From: Deltaproteobacteria bacterium
GTDB taxonomy: Bacteria > Desulfobacterota > GWC2-55-46 > S146-70 > JAUXIU01
Assembly (NCBI GenBank): GCA_030620895.1
Contig: JAUXIU010000010.1
Location: 1-12,853 of the forward strand
Direction: 5' to 3'
DNA: 12,853 bases
Shown: piece after piece, positions 1 to 7,181 of the stretch
How the letters are laid out: the number at the start of each line of letters is the position of its first letter
Position numbering within the stretch: position 1 is the first letter of the stretch
Notes under the pieces: generated by a model
Told to the model about the DNA's origin: nothing
What the model saw: the letters and a program-made list of their open reading frames with translations, nothing else
Database searches by the model: none
Program-made: the position numbers and the translations under genes

Positions 1-59
1 AGAAGTGTTGTTTTTTTCATTGCTCTGTCTCAATATTGTTTTTAATACAAAAGCTGATT

Positions 60-127
60 AGCTTTTTAGCTTCTTAGGTTTTTAGGGAATATAGGGAGTA
101 GCCTAAGAAGCTACCACCTAAAAAGCT
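60..127. repeat. Imperfect inverted repeat (AGCTTTTTAG family)
   Basis: The left arm at 60-78 (AGCTTTTTAG then CTTCTTAGG) is matched by inverted segments at 102-111 (CCTAAGAAGC) and 117-127 (CCTAAAAAGCT), with a few unpaired bases between the two right-hand blocks. Together they could fold into a long stem-loop with a bulge. The same words recur at 12561-12571 and 12681-12697, so this looks like a member of a short dispersed repeat family rather than a dedicated terminator. No poly-T run follows it. Confidence 0.5.
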
Positions 128-300
128 TTTCAACACCACTGGCAAGCAGTCAGCTTGATTGATATGTTGGGCTAACTACAATACTTTCCCGCATAACTAA
201 CAAACAAAGGTTTGATCCCACTTCTTTGTTCAACTGTCCCCCTTTTTCCTTATTTGGTTTTAGCTCCGATCCTTCATTTTATTTGCTCAATTTCTTGTTT

Positions 301-306
301 TATAAT
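301..306 (+). promoter_or_regulatory. Candidate -10 element for mnmG
   Basis: TATAAT at 301-306 is a perfect sigma-70 -10 hexamer in the only AT-rich tract ahead of mnmG. No good -35 lies 16-18 bp upstream (TTTATT or similar), and the implied leader would be about 200 nt, running through both parS sites. Hexamers like this arise by chance in AT-rich DNA, so this is a weak call. Confidence 0.25.
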
Positions 307-436
307 ATTTCTTGTTTTTTGATAGAATTCTATGTAGGATAAGACGTATCAGCAAACCATCTAAAAATCAAGGGAAATAGACTGAATAGACGGCTTAAAA
401 ACCTCAATCTTCATGATTATATCGATGGATTCCTTG

Positions 437-458
437 AAATGTTCCACGTGGAACATTT
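437..458. promoter_or_regulatory. parS: parS centromere site 1
   Basis: The core TGTTCCACGTGGAACA at 440-455 is a perfect 16-bp palindrome, and the symmetry continues to 22 bp (437-458). It matches the ParB-binding parS consensus of chromosomal ParABS systems (TGTTTCACGTGAAACA in Bacillus), differing only by the symmetric T-to-C / A-to-G pair flanking CACGTG. A ParB gene lies about 3.7 kb downstream, which strongly supports function. ParB would load here as a CTP-dependent clamp. Confidence 0.93.
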
Positions 459-485
459 ATACAAGTGACCATGGATATCTCGCAG

Positions 486-503
486 ATGTTCCACGTGGAA
501 CAT
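486..503. promoter_or_regulatory. parS: parS centromere site 2, abutting the mnmG start
   Basis: The same 16-bp core occurs at 487-502, with 18 bp of symmetry, centred 47 bp from site 1. It ends only 8 nt before the outermost mnmG start codon, so it occupies the translation initiation region, and ParB bound here may interfere with mnmG expression (inference). Confidence 0.93.
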
Positions 504-510
504 TTCGCCA

Positions 511-2391
511 ATGGCAGGCATGAAACACAATAACGAATACGATGTAATCGTCATAGGGGCGGGTCATGCAGGGTGTGAGGCGGCTCTTGCGACTGCAAGG
601 ATGGGTTTATCTACCCTTATATTAACACTCAATCTGGATAATATAGGTCATATGTCATGCAACCCTGCTATCGGTGGGCTTGGGAAGGGTCACCTTGTAA
701 AGGAGATAGATGGACTCGGCGGGGAGATGGCGAGGGCGATAGACGCCGCAGGTATACAGTTCAGGACCCTTAATGCCAGCAAAGGGCCCGCTGTGAGGGC
801 AACAAGGGTGCAGGCAGACAGGTATCTATACCGGGGGTATATGAGAAAGGCGCTTGAGGATCAGGATGGCCTCCACATAAGGCAGGCCATGGTTGAAGGA
901 ATACTGATAGAGGAAAGAAAGGTAATCGGGGTGGAGACCAATATCGGGGGGAGGTTCAACTCAAGGGCAGTTATCGTAACCACAGGCACATTCCTCAAGG
1001 GACTCATCCATGTGGGGCTTGCAAATTTCCCGGGTGGCAGGGCCGGGGACCTCCCTTCGATTGGATTATCCGATTCACTCAGGGAGATGGGGCTAAAGAT
1101 GGGGAGACTCAAGACCGGGACCTGCCCTAGGCTAGATGGCAGAACGATAGACCTTTCCAGGCTAAGGGGGCAGGATGGCGATAACAACCCGCGGCCTTTT
1201 TCGTTCTCTACAGAGGCGATAGCACAGAGGCAGATTAAATGCCACATCACCTATACCAATCCAGAGACCCACAGGGTTATTAAAGAGAACCTTGATCGCT
1301 CACCTCTATACAGCGGTGTTATAAAGGGTATCGGGCCGAGGTACTGCCCATCCATAGAAGATAAGGTCATGAGGTTTCCAGATAAGGAGAGGCATCAGAT
1401 ATTCCTCGAACCTGAGGGGTACGACACAGTCGAGGTTTATCCAAATGGTCTTTCTACGAGCCTGCCGCTGGATATTCAGCTTAGATTCCTGAGGACGATT
1501 GAGGGGCTGGAGGATGTGGAGATATTGAAGCCCGGCTATGCGATAGAGTATGATTATGTAGAGCCCACACAATTAAAACCCACTCTGGAGACAAAGGTAA
1601 TGGAAGGTCTTTATTTGGCGGGTCAGATTAACGGGACATCGGGTTATGAGGAGGCGGCTGCCCAGGGACTTATGGCAGGGATCAATGCAGGCCTCAGGAT
1701 AGAAGGGAGGCCTGCATTGGTATTGGAGAGATCTGACGCCTATATAGGCGTTATGATAGACGACCTTGTAACAAAGGGGACCGCAGAACCATACAGGATG
1801 TTTACCTCCCGCGCAGAGTACAGGCTCCTTTTAAGAGAGGACAATGCAGACCTGAGGCTTATGGAGAGGGGACATGATGTGGGTCTTGTGAAAGATAGCG
1901 CCTACGGGAGTTTCAGGGCAAAGAGTGGAGCCATAACTGAAACCTTAAAGAGGTTGGAAGGGACCAGGGTATATCCAAACACTTCTGTAAATAAAACCTT
2001 GAAGACTATCGGGTCAGTTGAGATAAAGAAGGATATAACCCTGAAGGAACTATTAAGAAGGCAGGAGGTGGATCTATCTACAGTATACATCCTTATGGGC
2101 TGGGATGATATGCCAGAGATGGATATCGCTGAACAGGTAGAGATACAGGTGAAGTACGAGGGCTACATAAAGAGACAACAGGAACAGGTCGAACGGTTCA
2201 GGAAGATGGAGGGTATAAGGATACCGGAGAAGTTCGTCTTTGAGGGTTTGTCGGGTCTTTCGAAGGAGATAAAGGAAAAACTCGGTGCTGTAAGGCCGGA
2301 ATCAATCGGACAGGCTTCGCGAATATCGGGTATGACCCCGGCAGCAATCTCTGTTCTCCTTGTTAACCTTAAAAAGGAAAGGTGTATATGA
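511..2391 (+). CDS. mnmG: tRNA uridine-5-carboxymethylaminomethyl(34) synthesis enzyme MnmG (GidA)
   Basis: FAD-dependent subunit of the MnmE-MnmG complex, which adds a (carboxymethyl)aminomethyl group to the wobble uridine of certain tRNAs in the cytoplasm. The 626 residues match the usual full length (about 630). Visible motifs are the dinucleotide-binding GAGHAG at 16-21, the hallmark [20 protein letters not shown] at 48-67, LKTGTCPR around 200-207, the conserved Cys279 in RYCPSIEDK, and [17 protein letters not shown] around 370-386. Two starts are possible: ATG 511 and ATG 520. Neither has a good Shine-Dalgarno sequence; Met4 (520) gives the N-terminal length seen in E. coli. It heads the mnmG-rsmG-parAB cluster. 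The partner gene mnmE is not adjacent. Repeat-containing spacer DNA of about 105 bp separates it from rsmG. Confidence 0.97.
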   Translation: MAGMKHNNEYDVIVIGAGHAGCEAALATARMGLSTLILTLNLDNIGHMSCNPAIGGLGKGHLVKEIDGLGGEMARAIDAAGIQFRTLNASKGPAVRATRVQADRYLYRGYMRKALEDQDGLHIRQAMVEGILIEERKVIGVETNIGGRFNSRAVIVTTGTFLKGLIHVGLANFPGGRAGDLPSIGLSDSLREMGLKMGRLKTGTCPRLDGRTIDLSRLRGQDGDNNPRPFSFSTEAIAQRQIKCHITYTNPETHRVIKENLDRSPLYSGVIKGIGPRYCPSIEDKVMRFPDKERHQIFLEPEGYDTVEVYPNGLSTSLPLDIQLRFLRTIEGLEDVEILKPGYAIEYDYVEPTQLKPTLETKVMEGLYLAGQINGTSGYEEAAAQGLMAGINAGLRIEGRPALVLERSDAYIGVMIDDLVTKGTAEPYRMFTSRAEYRLLLREDNADLRLMERGHDVGLVKDSAYGSFRAKSGAITETLKRLEGTRVYPNTSVNKTLKTIGSVEIKKDITLKELLRRQEVDLSTVYILMGWDDMPEMDIAEQVEIQVKYEGYIKRQQEQVERFRKMEGIRIPEKFVFEGLSGLSKEIKEKLGAVRPESIGQASRISGMTPAAISVLLVNLKKERCI

Positions 2392-2412
2392 ATTGACGAT
2401 TTTCGAAATTCA

Positions 2413-2460
2413 TAATTCGTTAATCGTGTATCGTTAATCGTGAATCGAACCACGAACCAC
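2413..2460 (+). repeat. Dispersed intergenic repeat, copy A
   Basis: A 48-nt segment between mnmG and rsmG that recurs in inverted orientation at 10583-10623. The two copies agree at 40 of 41 aligned positions once a 7-nt insertion (TTAATCG at 2434-2440, apparently a small internal duplication) is removed from this copy. It is built from variations on the words AATCGTG and CACGAACCACG, and similar low-complexity words continue to about 2490. It does not encode protein. Confidence 0.8.
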
Positions 2461-2496
2461 GCAATACACACTACGCAATACGCAAAACGATGAAAA

Positions 2497-3189
2497 TTGA
2501 AGTTGGATGCTAAAAACAAGGTATTCGATCGTGTCGATCTGAGGGGGCTCCTTAAAGAGGGAGGGAGAGAGCTTGGGGTTGCAGTCAGTGATAATGAGAT
2601 AGCACTCTTTTTAAGGTATCTACAAGAGCTCAAGGAGTGGGGAAGGAAGATAAATCTAACGGCGATAAAGGACGAAAAGGAGATAGCTGTCAGACATTTT
2701 CTGGACTCCCTATCGGTTGTCAGGTCATTGGGCGATGGAATGAGCCTGTTGGATATCGGCTCAGGTGCCGGTTTCCCGGGTATACCGTTAAAGATCGCCA
2801 GACCAGATTTGGGGGTTGTGCTCCTGGACTCGGTTGGAAAGAAGGTTCACTTTATGAGGAATGTAATAAGGGCGCTAGGACTTAGAGGCATCGAGGCTAT
2901 TCACGGAAGGGCTGAGGACCGATCACTGTTAAAGCGGTTTGTGGGCTCATTCGATATAGTTACCTCCAGGGCATTCTCAAGGTTGAGGGGGTTCCTTGAG
3001 GTTTCTCTTCCGTACCTAAAGGAAGGCGGCATCATTATTGCTATAAAGGGGCCCAAGGGCAGCAGTGAATTGAAAGATGCAGCTGAGCTAAAGAATATAG
3101 AGTTGATAAAGATAGATGAGGTAATATTGCCATTTTCGGATGTTACGGTACAGCATTTAATCTTTAAAAAAAGTTGGGAAGGAAAATAG
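2497..3189 (+). CDS. rsmG: 16S rRNA (guanine(527)-N7)-methyltransferase RsmG (GidB)
   Basis: SAM-dependent enzyme that makes m7G527 in 16S rRNA of the small subunit. At 230 residues it is in the normal range (207 in E. coli, 239 in Bacillus). The Rossmann SAM-binding segment LLDIGSGAGFPGIPL lies at 84-98, followed by the acidic strand end LLDS at 109-112, and the family motif SRAF at 157-160 precedes KGPKG at 184-188. The start is uncertain: TTG at 2497 gives the longest version and TTG at 2503 is also possible; neither has a strong ribosome-binding site, and both sit directly after repeat-like DNA. The gene lies between mnmG and a parS site, in the common origin-proximal order. Confidence 0.95.
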   Translation: MKLDAKNKVFDRVDLRGLLKEGGRELGVAVSDNEIALFLRYLQELKEWGRKINLTAIKDEKEIAVRHFLDSLSVVRSLGDGMSLLDIGSGAGFPGIPLKIARPDLGVVLLDSVGKKVHFMRNVIRALGLRGIEAIHGRAEDRSLLKRFVGSFDIVTSRAFSRLRGFLEVSLPYLKEGGIIIAIKGPKGSSELKDAAELKNIELIKIDEVILPFSDVTVQHLIFKKSWEGK

Positions 3190-3200
3190 AATAGTGGCAA

Positions 3201-3218
3201 ATGTTCCACGTGGAACAT
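3201..3218. promoter_or_regulatory. parS: parS centromere site 3, upstream of parA
   Basis: A third identical TGTTCCACGTGGAACA core at 3202-3217, with 18 bp of symmetry. It sits in the short rsmG-parA gap, 53 bp before the preferred parA start and just upstream of a candidate parA promoter. This placement would let ParB nucleate at, and possibly repress, its own operon (autoregulation is inference). Confidence 0.93.
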
Positions 3219-3230
3219 CATAAAATATCC

Positions 3231-3258
3231 TTGAAAAAATGGGTTGGTGTGTTACACT
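3231..3258 (+). promoter_or_regulatory. Candidate parA promoter
   Basis: TTGAAA at 3231-3236 (5 of 6 matches to the -35 consensus) is followed after 16 bp by TACACT at 3253-3258 (4 of 6 to -10). Transcription would begin only a few bases before the parA ATG at 3271, giving a very short leader. It lies 12 bp after parS site 3. Judged by eye only. Confidence 0.35.
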
Positions 3259-3270
3259 CCATGGGGTTAT

Positions 3271-4032
3271 ATGGGTAAGATTATATCTATCGCAAACCAG
3301 AAGGGCGGGGTAGGTAAGACCACGACGGCTGTTAATCTCTCCGCATCCCTAGCCGTAGCTGAAAAGAGGGTCTTATTGGTCGATTTCGATCCACAGGGGA
3401 ATGCCACAAGTGGTTTGGGCCTTAATAGGAATGGGGCTGGTAATAGTGTATATGATGTAATAATCCAGCATAAACAGATTTATGAGGTGCTAAAGGACAC
3501 AGAACTCGACTTTCTTAAGGTGGTGCCTTCTACAGTAGACCTGATAGGTGCAGAGGTGGAGCTCATTGATGATGAATGGAGGGAGAGGAGACTAAAGGAT
3601 GCGTTGAGCGGTGTTATAGGTAGGTTTGAATATATAATCATAGACTGCCCTCCGTCTTTAAGTCTATTGACGGTCAATGCCCTTACTGCGGCAGATTCTG
3701 TCCTTATACCATTACAGTGTGAATACTATGCCCTTGAAGGCATTAGCCAGATTATAAGGACTATTGACCTTATAAGGGCTAATCTGAACTACAAGCTCGA
3801 GATAGAGGGGATATTGCTGACTATGTTCGATTCGAGGAACAACATCTCTCACCAAGTGGCCGAGGAGGTAAGGGGTCATTTTAAAAGGAAAGTTTTCAAT
3901 ACGGTAATAAAAAGGAATGTAAGACTCAGCGAAAGCCCCAGTTTTGGTAAACCCGCTATCTTGTATGATATTGCCTCAAAAGGGGCGCATAATTACATGG
4001 AACTGGCAAGGGAGTTGTTATCTAAAAAATGA
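3271..4032 (+). CDS. parA: Chromosome-partitioning ATPase ParA (Soj)
   Basis: Walker-type ATPase that binds DNA non-specifically as an ATP dimer and drives ParB-parS complexes along the nucleoid. From ATG 3271 it is 253 residues, the usual length for chromosomal ParA without an N-terminal helix-turn-helix. The deviant Walker A KGGVGKTTT is at 11-19 (signature Lys11, catalytic Lys16), Walker A' VDFDPQGN at 37-44, and Walker B IIIDCPP at 122-128; the Arg/Lys-containing KRNVRLSESPSFGKP at 214-228 matches the DNA-binding region. A TTG at 3244 would add nine residues, but ATG 3271 begins exactly where the family does (MGKIISIANQKGG). Followed after 142 bp by parB. Confidence 0.97.
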   Translation: MGKIISIANQKGGVGKTTTAVNLSASLAVAEKRVLLVDFDPQGNATSGLGLNRNGAGNSVYDVIIQHKQIYEVLKDTELDFLKVVPSTVDLIGAEVELIDDEWRERRLKDALSGVIGRFEYIIIDCPPSLSLLTVNALTAADSVLIPLQCEYYALEGISQIIRTIDLIRANLNYKLEIEGILLTMFDSRNNISHQVAEEVRGHFKRKVFNTVIKRNVRLSESPSFGKPAILYDIASKGAHNYMELARELLSKK

Positions 4033-4052
4033 TTAATTAGATTGCCATTAGA

Positions 4053-4082
4053 TTGAAAAAACGACTAATACTACTTTAAAAT
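4053..4082 (+). promoter_or_regulatory. Candidate promoter for parB
   Basis: TTGAAA at 4053-4058 and TAAAAT at 4077-4082, each 5 of 6 to consensus with 18-bp spacing, lie in the unusually long parA-parB gap. A second perfect -10 hexamer, TATAAT, occurs at 4119-4124 but lacks a good -35. The gap is AT-rich, so chance matches are possible; the existence of a separate parB promoter is inference. Confidence 0.35.
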
Positions 4083-4174
4083 CAAGGGGTTAGAAATTTA
4101 TGTAATTCTTAAAAATCGTATAATCAGTTTCCAGGATCTTTGCAATGAAAAAAAATTGAATAAAGGAGTGAATA

Positions 4175-5023
4175 TTGAGTAAGCGGAATGTGCTAGGAAG
4201 AGGATTGGGCGCCCTCATTCAGGGGGTGGAAAAGAAGGAAGGGAATTATATCCAGTGTCCTATCGACGAGATCGTGCCTAATAGACTTCAGCCACGGAGG
4301 GTATTCAATAGGGCAAGGTTGCAGGAACTAGTTAATTCTATTATAGAAAAAGGAATTATCGAGCCTCTTGTGGTAAGAAATGTGGATAGCGGGTACGAAC
4401 TTATTGCAGGGGAAAGGCGGTGGAGGGCAGCGAAAGTGGCCGGTTTAAAGAAGGTCCCTGCAATTATAGTGGAGGCAACCAATGAGGAGAGCCTGGAGTT
4501 TGCAATTATAGAGAATATACAGAGGGAGGATCTGAATGCCATTGAGGAGGCGTGGGCGTACAGGAGGCTCATGGAGAGTTTTTCCCTATCTCAGGAGGAT
4601 GTTGCCAAAAAGGTGGGGAAGGATAGGGCCACCGTTGCAAACTACTTGAGGCTCTTAAAGCTCCCTGATGAGGTTAAGGATGAGATTATAAAAGGGACGA
4701 TAACCATGGGTCATGCAAGGGCGATCCTTGCATTTGATAACCATTCACAACAGAGGGAGGTCTGCAGGAAGGTTATAAAAAAAGGCCTTTCTGTTAGAGA
4801 AACTGAATATCTTGTAAAGAAAACTAACGATACCATAAAAAATGTGAAACCGAAGGTGGCGCATATAGCTCCGCTTGAGGTAGAGTTAAGGGAAATTTTT
4901 TGTACGAAGGTGTCGGTAAAGGAAAAGAGGGGAAAAGGAAAGGTGGAGATAGAATTTTATTCAATTGAGGAACTGGAGAGGGTTTTGGAACTCTTGAGGT
5001 TGATCTCAAAGGTTAATCCTTAG
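4175..5023 (+). CDS. parB: ParB/Spo0J chromosome-partitioning protein (CTPase clamp)
   Basis: DNA-binding CTPase that loads at parS and spreads as a sliding clamp, stimulating ParA. 282 residues, normal length. The N-terminal LGRGLGALI at 7-15 is the ParA-activating peptide with its arginine. The CTP-binding domain holds GERRWRAA at 79-86 and ENIQRED at 113-119. The helix-turn-helix around 138-162 (LSQEDVAKKVGKDRATVANY) reads parS, and a C-terminal dimerisation segment covers about 235-280. The start is TTG at 4175: an AAGGAG ribosome-binding site at 4163-4168 sits 6 nt upstream, and the protein then begins MSKRNVLGRGL as the family does. Three matching parS sites occur in the window. The bactofilin gene follows after 75 bp. 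Confidence 0.97.
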   Translation: MSKRNVLGRGLGALIQGVEKKEGNYIQCPIDEIVPNRLQPRRVFNRARLQELVNSIIEKGIIEPLVVRNVDSGYELIAGERRWRAAKVAGLKKVPAIIVEATNEESLEFAIIENIQREDLNAIEEAWAYRRLMESFSLSQEDVAKKVGKDRATVANYLRLLKLPDEVKDEIIKGTITMGHARAILAFDNHSQQREVCRKVIKKGLSVRETEYLVKKTNDTIKNVKPKVAHIAPLEVELREIFCTKVSVKEKRGKGKVEIEFYSIEELERVLELLRLISKVNP

Positions 5024-5098
5024 ATAAAAAATCATCAATAAACTTTATTTCCTCATTTTTTTAAGTGTCGTAATATTCGATTAAAAAGGAGGTAAATT

Positions 5099-5503
5099 AT
5101 GCTTGGACGACTTACCGGTAATGAGAAAGATGACAAACAGGTGAACGGGTTTATTGGTAAAGACCTCAGCATTACTGGAAAGATGCGTTTTGATGGGCTG
5201 GTGAGGATTGATGGCAAGTTTAATGGTGATATCGATTCCAGTAGTGGTACATTGATTATAGGTGATGAGGCTGTTGTAGACGCCAATATTAAGGTAGATA
5301 CCACTCTTATAACTGGTGAGGTTAAGGGGGAAATTGAAGCGACTTCAAAGATTGAGCTCAGGAAGCCGTGCAAGTTGTATGGCAATATAAAGACCCCGAA
5401 CCTGATAATCGGCGAAGGTGTGATATTTGAAGGGAACTGCGAGATGGGAGATTTAAAAGAAGCAGTCGTTGTAGCCCCTTTGCCGTTTAGCAAGGAGGGA
5501 TAA
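5099..5503 (+). CDS. Bactofilin family cytoskeletal protein
   Basis: Bactofilins (DUF583) polymerise without nucleotide into filaments from a right-handed beta-helix and scaffold processes such as cell-wall synthesis, polarity and chromosome anchoring. This 134-residue protein has a short hydrophilic N-terminus, then from about 17 to 118 the repeating pattern of short hydrophobic strands separated by glycine turns (SITGKMRFDGLVRIDGKFNG, later GEVKGEIEA and LYGNIKTPNLIIGEG), and a short proline-containing tail. No membrane segment is visible. The start is secure: AAGGAGGT at 5086-5093, 5 nt before ATG. It sits 75 bp behind parB. In Myxococcus xanthus, bactofilins BacNOP, encoded beside parAB, bind the segregation machinery (established knowledge); a like role here is inference. 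ilvE follows after 28 bp. Confidence 0.93.
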   Translation: MLGRLTGNEKDDKQVNGFIGKDLSITGKMRFDGLVRIDGKFNGDIDSSSGTLIIGDEAVVDANIKVDTTLITGEVKGEIEATSKIELRKPCKLYGNIKTPNLIIGEGVIFEGNCEMGDLKEAVVVAPLPFSKEG

Positions 5504-5531
5504 AAAATCTGTGTAAATAAGGAGAGAATGG

Positions 5532-6446
5532 GTGCAAAAGGGTAAAAAGATATGGATGGATGGAAAGCTGGTGGATTGGGATGATGCCAATGTGCATATA
5601 CTAACACATACACTCCACTACGGTATGGGTGTATTTGAGGGTATAAGGTGCTATATATGCGGGGATGGGAGAAGCGCCGTATTCAGATTGGATGAACATA
5701 TCGACAGGCTGTATGATTCCGCACATATCGTGCAGATCGATATACCGTTCTCAAAGGATGAGATCAAGGGGGCTGTCTTTGAAACACTCAAGGCAAATGA
5801 ACTGAGGGAGGGGTATATTAGGCCGATAGTGTATCTGGGTGCAGGAAGCATGGGGCTATTTCCAAAGGAAAACAAGGTCATGGTCTCGATAGCCGCCTGG
5901 GAATGGGGGGCGTATCTTGGAGAAGAGGGCATAAAGAACGGCATAAGGGTCAAGGTCTCCTCGTTTACAAGGCACCACGTAAATGTGGGCATGACCAAGG
6001 CCAAGGTTGTAGGAAACTATGTTAACTCTATCCTTGCAAAGAGAGAGGTAGTTAAGGCAGGTTACGATGAGGCCATCATGCTCGATACAGAGGGCTATAT
6101 CTCTGAGGGTAGCGGAGAAAACATCTTTATCGTGAAGGAGGGTGTATTAAAGACTACCCCGCTTACATCCATCCTTAATGGAATAACCAGAAATTCCGTT
6201 ATCAGGCTGGCGCAGGCTAACGGTTATGAGATCCAGGAGGAGAGATTTACGAGAGACGAGCTTTACACGGCAGATGAGGCATTCTTTACAGGTACTGCAG
6301 CTGAGATTACACCAATACGGGAGGTTGACGACAGGAAAATAGGTGATGGGAAGCTGGGACCGGTTACAAAAACCATACAAGACATATTTTTTAAAGTAGT
6401 CAAAGGGGATGGATCGGCATATAAAGACTGGCTTGCCTATATATAG
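5532..6446 (+). CDS. ilvE: Branched-chain-amino-acid aminotransferase IlvE (PLP fold type IV)
   Basis: Catalyses the last step of valine, leucine and isoleucine synthesis (and the first of breakdown), moving the amino group from glutamate to the 2-oxo acid. 304 residues, matching the family (309 in E. coli). Visible features are the N-terminal [14 protein letters not shown] at 26-39, the PLP-binding lysine most likely Lys158 (in KVVGNYVNS), [12 protein letters not shown] at 188-199, and the phosphate-binding TSILNGITR at 212-220. The start is GTG at 5532, supported by AAGGAG at 5519-5524 with a 7-nt spacer; the ATG at 5528 is out of frame. A D-amino-acid aminotransferase or aminodeoxychorismate lyase belongs to the same fold, but the length and motifs fit IlvE better. 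Confidence 0.93.
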   Translation: MQKGKKIWMDGKLVDWDDANVHILTHTLHYGMGVFEGIRCYICGDGRSAVFRLDEHIDRLYDSAHIVQIDIPFSKDEIKGAVFETLKANELREGYIRPIVYLGAGSMGLFPKENKVMVSIAAWEWGAYLGEEGIKNGIRVKVSSFTRHHVNVGMTKAKVVGNYVNSILAKREVVKAGYDEAIMLDTEGYISEGSGENIFIVKEGVLKTTPLTSILNGITRNSVIRLAQANGYEIQEERFTRDELYTADEAFFTGTAAEITPIREVDDRKIGDGKLGPVTKTIQDIFFKVVKGDGSAYKDWLAYI

Positions 6447-6477
6447 TGCAGGATATGCCAAAAAAGGAAATGAAGCG

Positions 6478-6933
6478 ATGAAGGAATTTGATTCTGTTGA
6501 TGAGATACTGGACTTTGCTATTGAGAGAGAGGAAGAATCCATACAATTCTATACTAAGCTGGCTGGTCAGATGGAAAGACCGTCTATGAGGCAGGTCTTT
6601 GAGGACTTTTCCCGCGAGGAGAATAGTCATAAGAAGAAGCTTTTGGCTATCAAGGATCGCAAACTTCTGGCACCTTCGGTACAGAAGGTTGCAGACCTCA
6701 AGGTCTCAGACTATATGGTGGATGTTAAGCCCAGCCCGGATATAGACTTCCAACATGCACTTATCCTGGCGATGGAGAGGGAGAAGGCAGCATTCAAGTT
6801 CTACTCAGACCTCGCCGAGGTGACCGATGATGCGGTCTTGCGCACGACCCTCCTCACTATTGCGCAGGAAGAAGCCAGGCATAAGCTGAGGTTCGAGGTT
6901 GAGTATGACGACCATTTCCAGCCCGAAAATTGA
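6478..6933 (+). CDS. Ferritin-like / rubrerythrin-type diiron protein
   Basis: Four-helix-bundle protein expected to hold a diiron site and act in iron or peroxide handling in the cytoplasm. From ATG 6478 it is 151 residues in two similar halves, each a helix with Glu then FY (EREEESIQFY at 16-25; MEREKAAFKFY at 99-109) followed by a helix with EExxH (EENSH at 47-51; EEARH at 131-135). These are the expected iron ligands. There is no C-terminal rubredoxin domain with CxxC pairs, so it is not a classical rubrerythrin. I chose ATG 6478 because AAGGA at 6464-6468 precedes it; an in-frame ATG at 6409 would overlap ilvE by 38 nt. It is 31 bp downstream of ilvE and probably cotranscribed. The exact substrate is unknown. 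Confidence 0.88.
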   Translation: MKEFDSVDEILDFAIEREEESIQFYTKLAGQMERPSMRQVFEDFSREENSHKKKLLAIKDRKLLAPSVQKVADLKVSDYMVDVKPSPDIDFQHALILAMEREKAAFKFYSDLAEVTDDAVLRTTLLTIAQEEARHKLRFEVEYDDHFQPEN

Positions 6934-6948
6934 GCTGGAAGGGTGAAG

Positions 6949-7092
6949 ATGATGTCACTTGTAGATGTGATAAAGGTTCAGGCTAAAAAGGGCAGATATA
7001 TTTTTAGAGAAAATATATTATTCTACTTGGGGAATGGGAGAAAGCCCTTGGAATGCAAAGGATTCAAGTGGTCAGGGATCCGAGGGTTCTAG
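6949..7092 (+). CDS. Possible small protein of 47 residues, unknown
   Basis: An open frame from ATG 6949 (or the adjacent ATG 6952) to TAG 7090-7092, starting 15 nt after the ferritin-like gene. A GAAGGG at 6938-6943 lies 5 nt upstream of the first ATG and could serve as a ribosome-binding site. The product would be basic (starting MMSLVDVIKVQAKKGRY), with one cysteine and no membrane segment, and I recognise no family. It fills part of an otherwise empty 248-bp gap before dcd. At this length an ORF may occur by chance, so the call is weak. Confidence 0.25.
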   Translation: MMSLVDVIKVQAKKGRYIFRENILFYLGNGRKPLECKGFKWSGIRGF

Positions 7093-7106
7093 TGAAATGC
7101 ATTTAA

Positions 7107-7130
7107 GCTTGAGCCCTTAAACCCTCAAGC
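7107..7130. other. Short stem-loop in the gap before dcd
   Basis: GCTTGAG at 7107-7113 pairs with CTCAAGC at 7124-7130 across a 10-nt loop. There is no T-run after it on either strand, so it is not a typical intrinsic terminator. It may weakly separate the ferritin-like gene from dcd, or be chance. Confidence 0.25.
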
Positions 7131-7181
7131 CATCGGATTTAGTCGATAGTGGTTGACTTAAGATACGGAGGTTCTGCGTTT

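Larger units (their letters stand above)
1..510. other. Non-coding region upstream of mnmG, possible origin region
   Basis: I see no convincing gene here. The stretch contains an imperfect stem-loop at 60-127, an AT-rich tract around 275-320 with the 12-mer ATTTCTTGTTTT repeated at 290-301 and 307-318, a TATAAT hexamer at 301-306, and two parS palindromes at 437-503. In many bacteria the chromosome origin or the mnmE gene lies immediately upstream of mnmG; mnmE is absent here. An AT-rich, repeat-bearing gap next to mnmG and parS could be an origin, but I could find no clear DnaA box (TTATNCACA or its complement), so the origin idea is inference only. Confidence 0.4.

Noticed and set aside
1..20. 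Possible minus-strand gene start reading off the left edge (MKKTTL from ATG at 20)
   Set aside because: Only six codons are visible and there is no good ribosome-binding site; it could be chance in a poly-T tract.
203..230. Inverted pair AACAAAG / CTTTGTT
   Set aside because: A 7-bp AT-rich stem with a 14-nt loop is expected by chance in such sequence.
861..1250. Long minus-strand open frame inside mnmG
   Set aside because: It lies wholly within a well-conserved gene and its translation resembles no family; it is a shadow of the coding frame.
5024..5098. Terminator between parB and the bactofilin gene
   Set aside because: A T-run is present near 5055-5062, but no GC-containing stem precedes it.
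5053..5613. Minus-strand 186-codon open frame across the bactofilin gene
   Set aside because: The plus-strand bactofilin has a strong ribosome-binding site and a clear domain; the opposite frame has a Ser/Pro/Phe-rich shadow composition.
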